The position numbers were made by a program, and so were the translations under genes. From assembly GCA_016926985.1 (NCBI GenBank), contig JAFGNO010000191.1:1-7510 (forward strand): a stretch of 7,510 nt of DNA, given 5' to 3'. Source of the DNA: Anaerolineae bacterium (GTDB lineage Bacteria > Chloroflexota > Anaerolineae > Aggregatilineales > UBA3940). Positions 6,914 to 7,510 of this stretch are shown here, one piece after another (positions within the stretch are counted from its first letter, which is position 1; each line of letters opens with the position of its first letter). Under the pieces are notes generated by a model that saw only the letters and a list, made by a program, of their open reading frames with translations, was not told the DNA's origin and did not search any database.

Positions 6914-6922
6914 AGCAATCTG

Positions 6923-6927
6923 TCTTC
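6923..6927 (-). promoter_or_regulatory. Weak ribosome binding site for the TTG-started PBP gene
   Basis: Minus-strand GAAGA overlaps the TGA stop of the upstream gene and lies nine bases before the TTG at 6913. A better AGGTG (6931-6935) is 17 bases away, too far to be ideal. The weak site plus rare TTG start suggests low or coupled translation initiation. Confidence 0.35.
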
Positions 6928-7411
6928 AAGCACCTATTAGTTCTGCTGCCAGGTGAATGGCCTCCTGAGGGGAAGCGGCGCTGTGTAACAAACCCGCACC
7001 CCTGGCCGATGAGAAAAGATTCCCGGTATCCATTCCGAGCGCAATAACGGGCACACCACTCTTGATCGCGAGTGCAATCTCAGAGATTGTCCCCATCCCT
7101 CCTGCGCAGGCGATCACTACATCGCTGGACAGCACATTGATCGCATTACGGGCATTCCCCATGCCGGTTACAATGCAGATATCCAGATATTCGGATGCCC
7201 CCTCGCGGCTGCTGTTGGGCAGCACTCCCACCACAAGTCCGCCTTTGCTGCTTGCTCCCCTTGCGGACGCTTCCATGACCCCGGTGCTGCGCCCACCATT
7301 CAGCAGCACCCATCCTCGCTCTGCAATGAGTTCGCCCAGGCGAAAGGCGTCCTCCATCACGCTGGAGGTCACGCTGCCACCGCCCATCACGCCAACAATC
7401 CTGCGCGCCAT
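6926..7411 (-). CDS. LOG-like / TIGR00725-family Rossmann-fold protein (SLOG superfamily)
   Basis: The 161-residue protein has the ordered motifs of the family: N-terminal strand then GGGS (10-13), NGGRSTGVMEA (38-48), GMGNARN (83-89) and AGGMGTISE (103-111). The set corresponds to the GGxxGxM and PGGxGTxxE signatures of lysine-decarboxylase-like LOG proteins, which include phosphoribohydrolases cleaving nucleoside 5'-monophosphates (first known for cytokinin activation). The first Pro of PGGxGTxxE is Ala103 here, while Glu111 is kept. Real substrates for this bacterial subgroup are uncertain, and nucleotide binding or hydrolysis is inference. The length is typical for the TIGR00725 group. 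The start at ATG 7411 is preceded by AGGA at a spacing of about 7-8 bases. The PBP gene begins 12 bp after its stop in the same frame, so the two are almost certainly co-transcribed. Confidence 0.85.
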   Translation of the reverse strand: MARRIVGVMGGGSVTSSVMEDAFRLGELIAERGWVLLNGGRSTGVMEASARGASSKGGLVVGVLPNSSREGASEYLDICIVTGMGNARNAINVLSSDVVIACAGGMGTISEIALAIKSGVPVIALGMDTGNLFSSARGAGLLHSAASPQEAIHLAAELIGA

Positions 7412-7449
7412 TGGTTTTCCTATCCTAATGATGACTCCCCTGAAAAAAC

Positions 7450-7510
7450 TCAGGCAACCGCAAAGCGATCACGCGGCTGAAAGTTCAGCAAACGGAAAAA
7501 CGCGCGCTGA
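7450..7510 (-). CDS. Possible C-terminal end of an upstream gene (runs off the right edge)
   Basis: One minus-strand frame is open from the right edge to a TGA at 7450-7452, giving 19 visible residues of plausible C-terminal character (AFFRLLNFQPRDRFAVA). It would end 38 bp before the LOG-like gene on the same strand. Too little is present to recognise a family, and a second minus frame is open to 7469, so this is tentative. Confidence 0.3.
   Translation of the reverse strand, partial: QRAFFRLLNFQPRDRFAVA

Noticed and set aside
6917..6919. ATT as alternative start of the PBP gene
   Set aside because: In frame, but a very rare initiator and only three bases from the weak GAAGA site; TTG at 6913 has better spacing.
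7439..7454. Hairpin CCTGA-AAAAAC-TCAGG upstream of the LOG-like gene
   Set aside because: Only five base pairs and no T run after the stem on either strand, so not supported as a terminator.
7476..7489. Inverted repeat GCTGAA-AG-TTCAGC near the right edge
   Set aside because: Six-base arms with a two-base gap, probably within a coding end; no second copy seen in the window.
7428..7510. Rightward ATG-ATG frame open to the right edge
   Set aside because: No ribosome site upstream, diverges only 16 bp from the LOG-like start, and composition is low in hydrophobic residues; a leftward gene end is more plausible here.

Overview
This 7.5 kb window looks like ordinary bacterial chromosome with moderately high GC and short intergenic gaps. 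Most genes recall Chloroflexota (Anaerolineae-like bacteria): a dephospho-CoA kinase reading 'EAIKLFE' where the family normally reads 'D-x-PLLfE' and carrying an extra C-terminal domain, a flippase-like membrane protein beside an FAD/NAD-type oxidoreductase, and a PBP1C-like bifunctional penicillin-binding protein. The taxonomic guess is inference only. I see no phage, transposon, CRISPR array or recognisable defence system.

Region 1 (1-1305): two leftward genes, the first residues of a Rossmann-fold oxidoreductase and, just upstream of it, a multi-membrane-span flippase-like protein. A good extended -10 promoter lies inside the longest possible reading frame of the flippase gene and argues that translation starts at 1110. 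The intergenic stretch 1111-1305 is divergent and also serves the rightward lipoprotein gene.

Region 2 (1306-4280): three rightward genes. These are a 447-residue secreted lipoprotein of unknown function, then a near-consensus sigma-70 promoter driving a two-gene unit: a dephospho-CoA kinase fused to a GNAT-like domain, and a 92-residue two-span membrane protein. The unit ends at a strong rho-independent terminator.

Region 3 (4286-7510): leftward. A possible C-terminal fragment of an unidentified protein at the right edge, then a LOG-like/TIGR00725-type Rossmann protein, then after 12 bp a class A penicillin-binding protein starting at TTG, then tRNA-Arg(CCU) with its own promoter. The tRNA transcript converges on the terminator of region 2, whose hairpin could stop transcription in both directions.

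Functionally the window mixes envelope biogenesis (peptidoglycan polymerase and cross-linker, flippase-like protein, lipoprotein) with CoA synthesis and translation. The least ordinary items are the CoaE-GNAT fusion with altered kinase motifs and a degenerate acetyltransferase loop, and the unrecognised lipoprotein.
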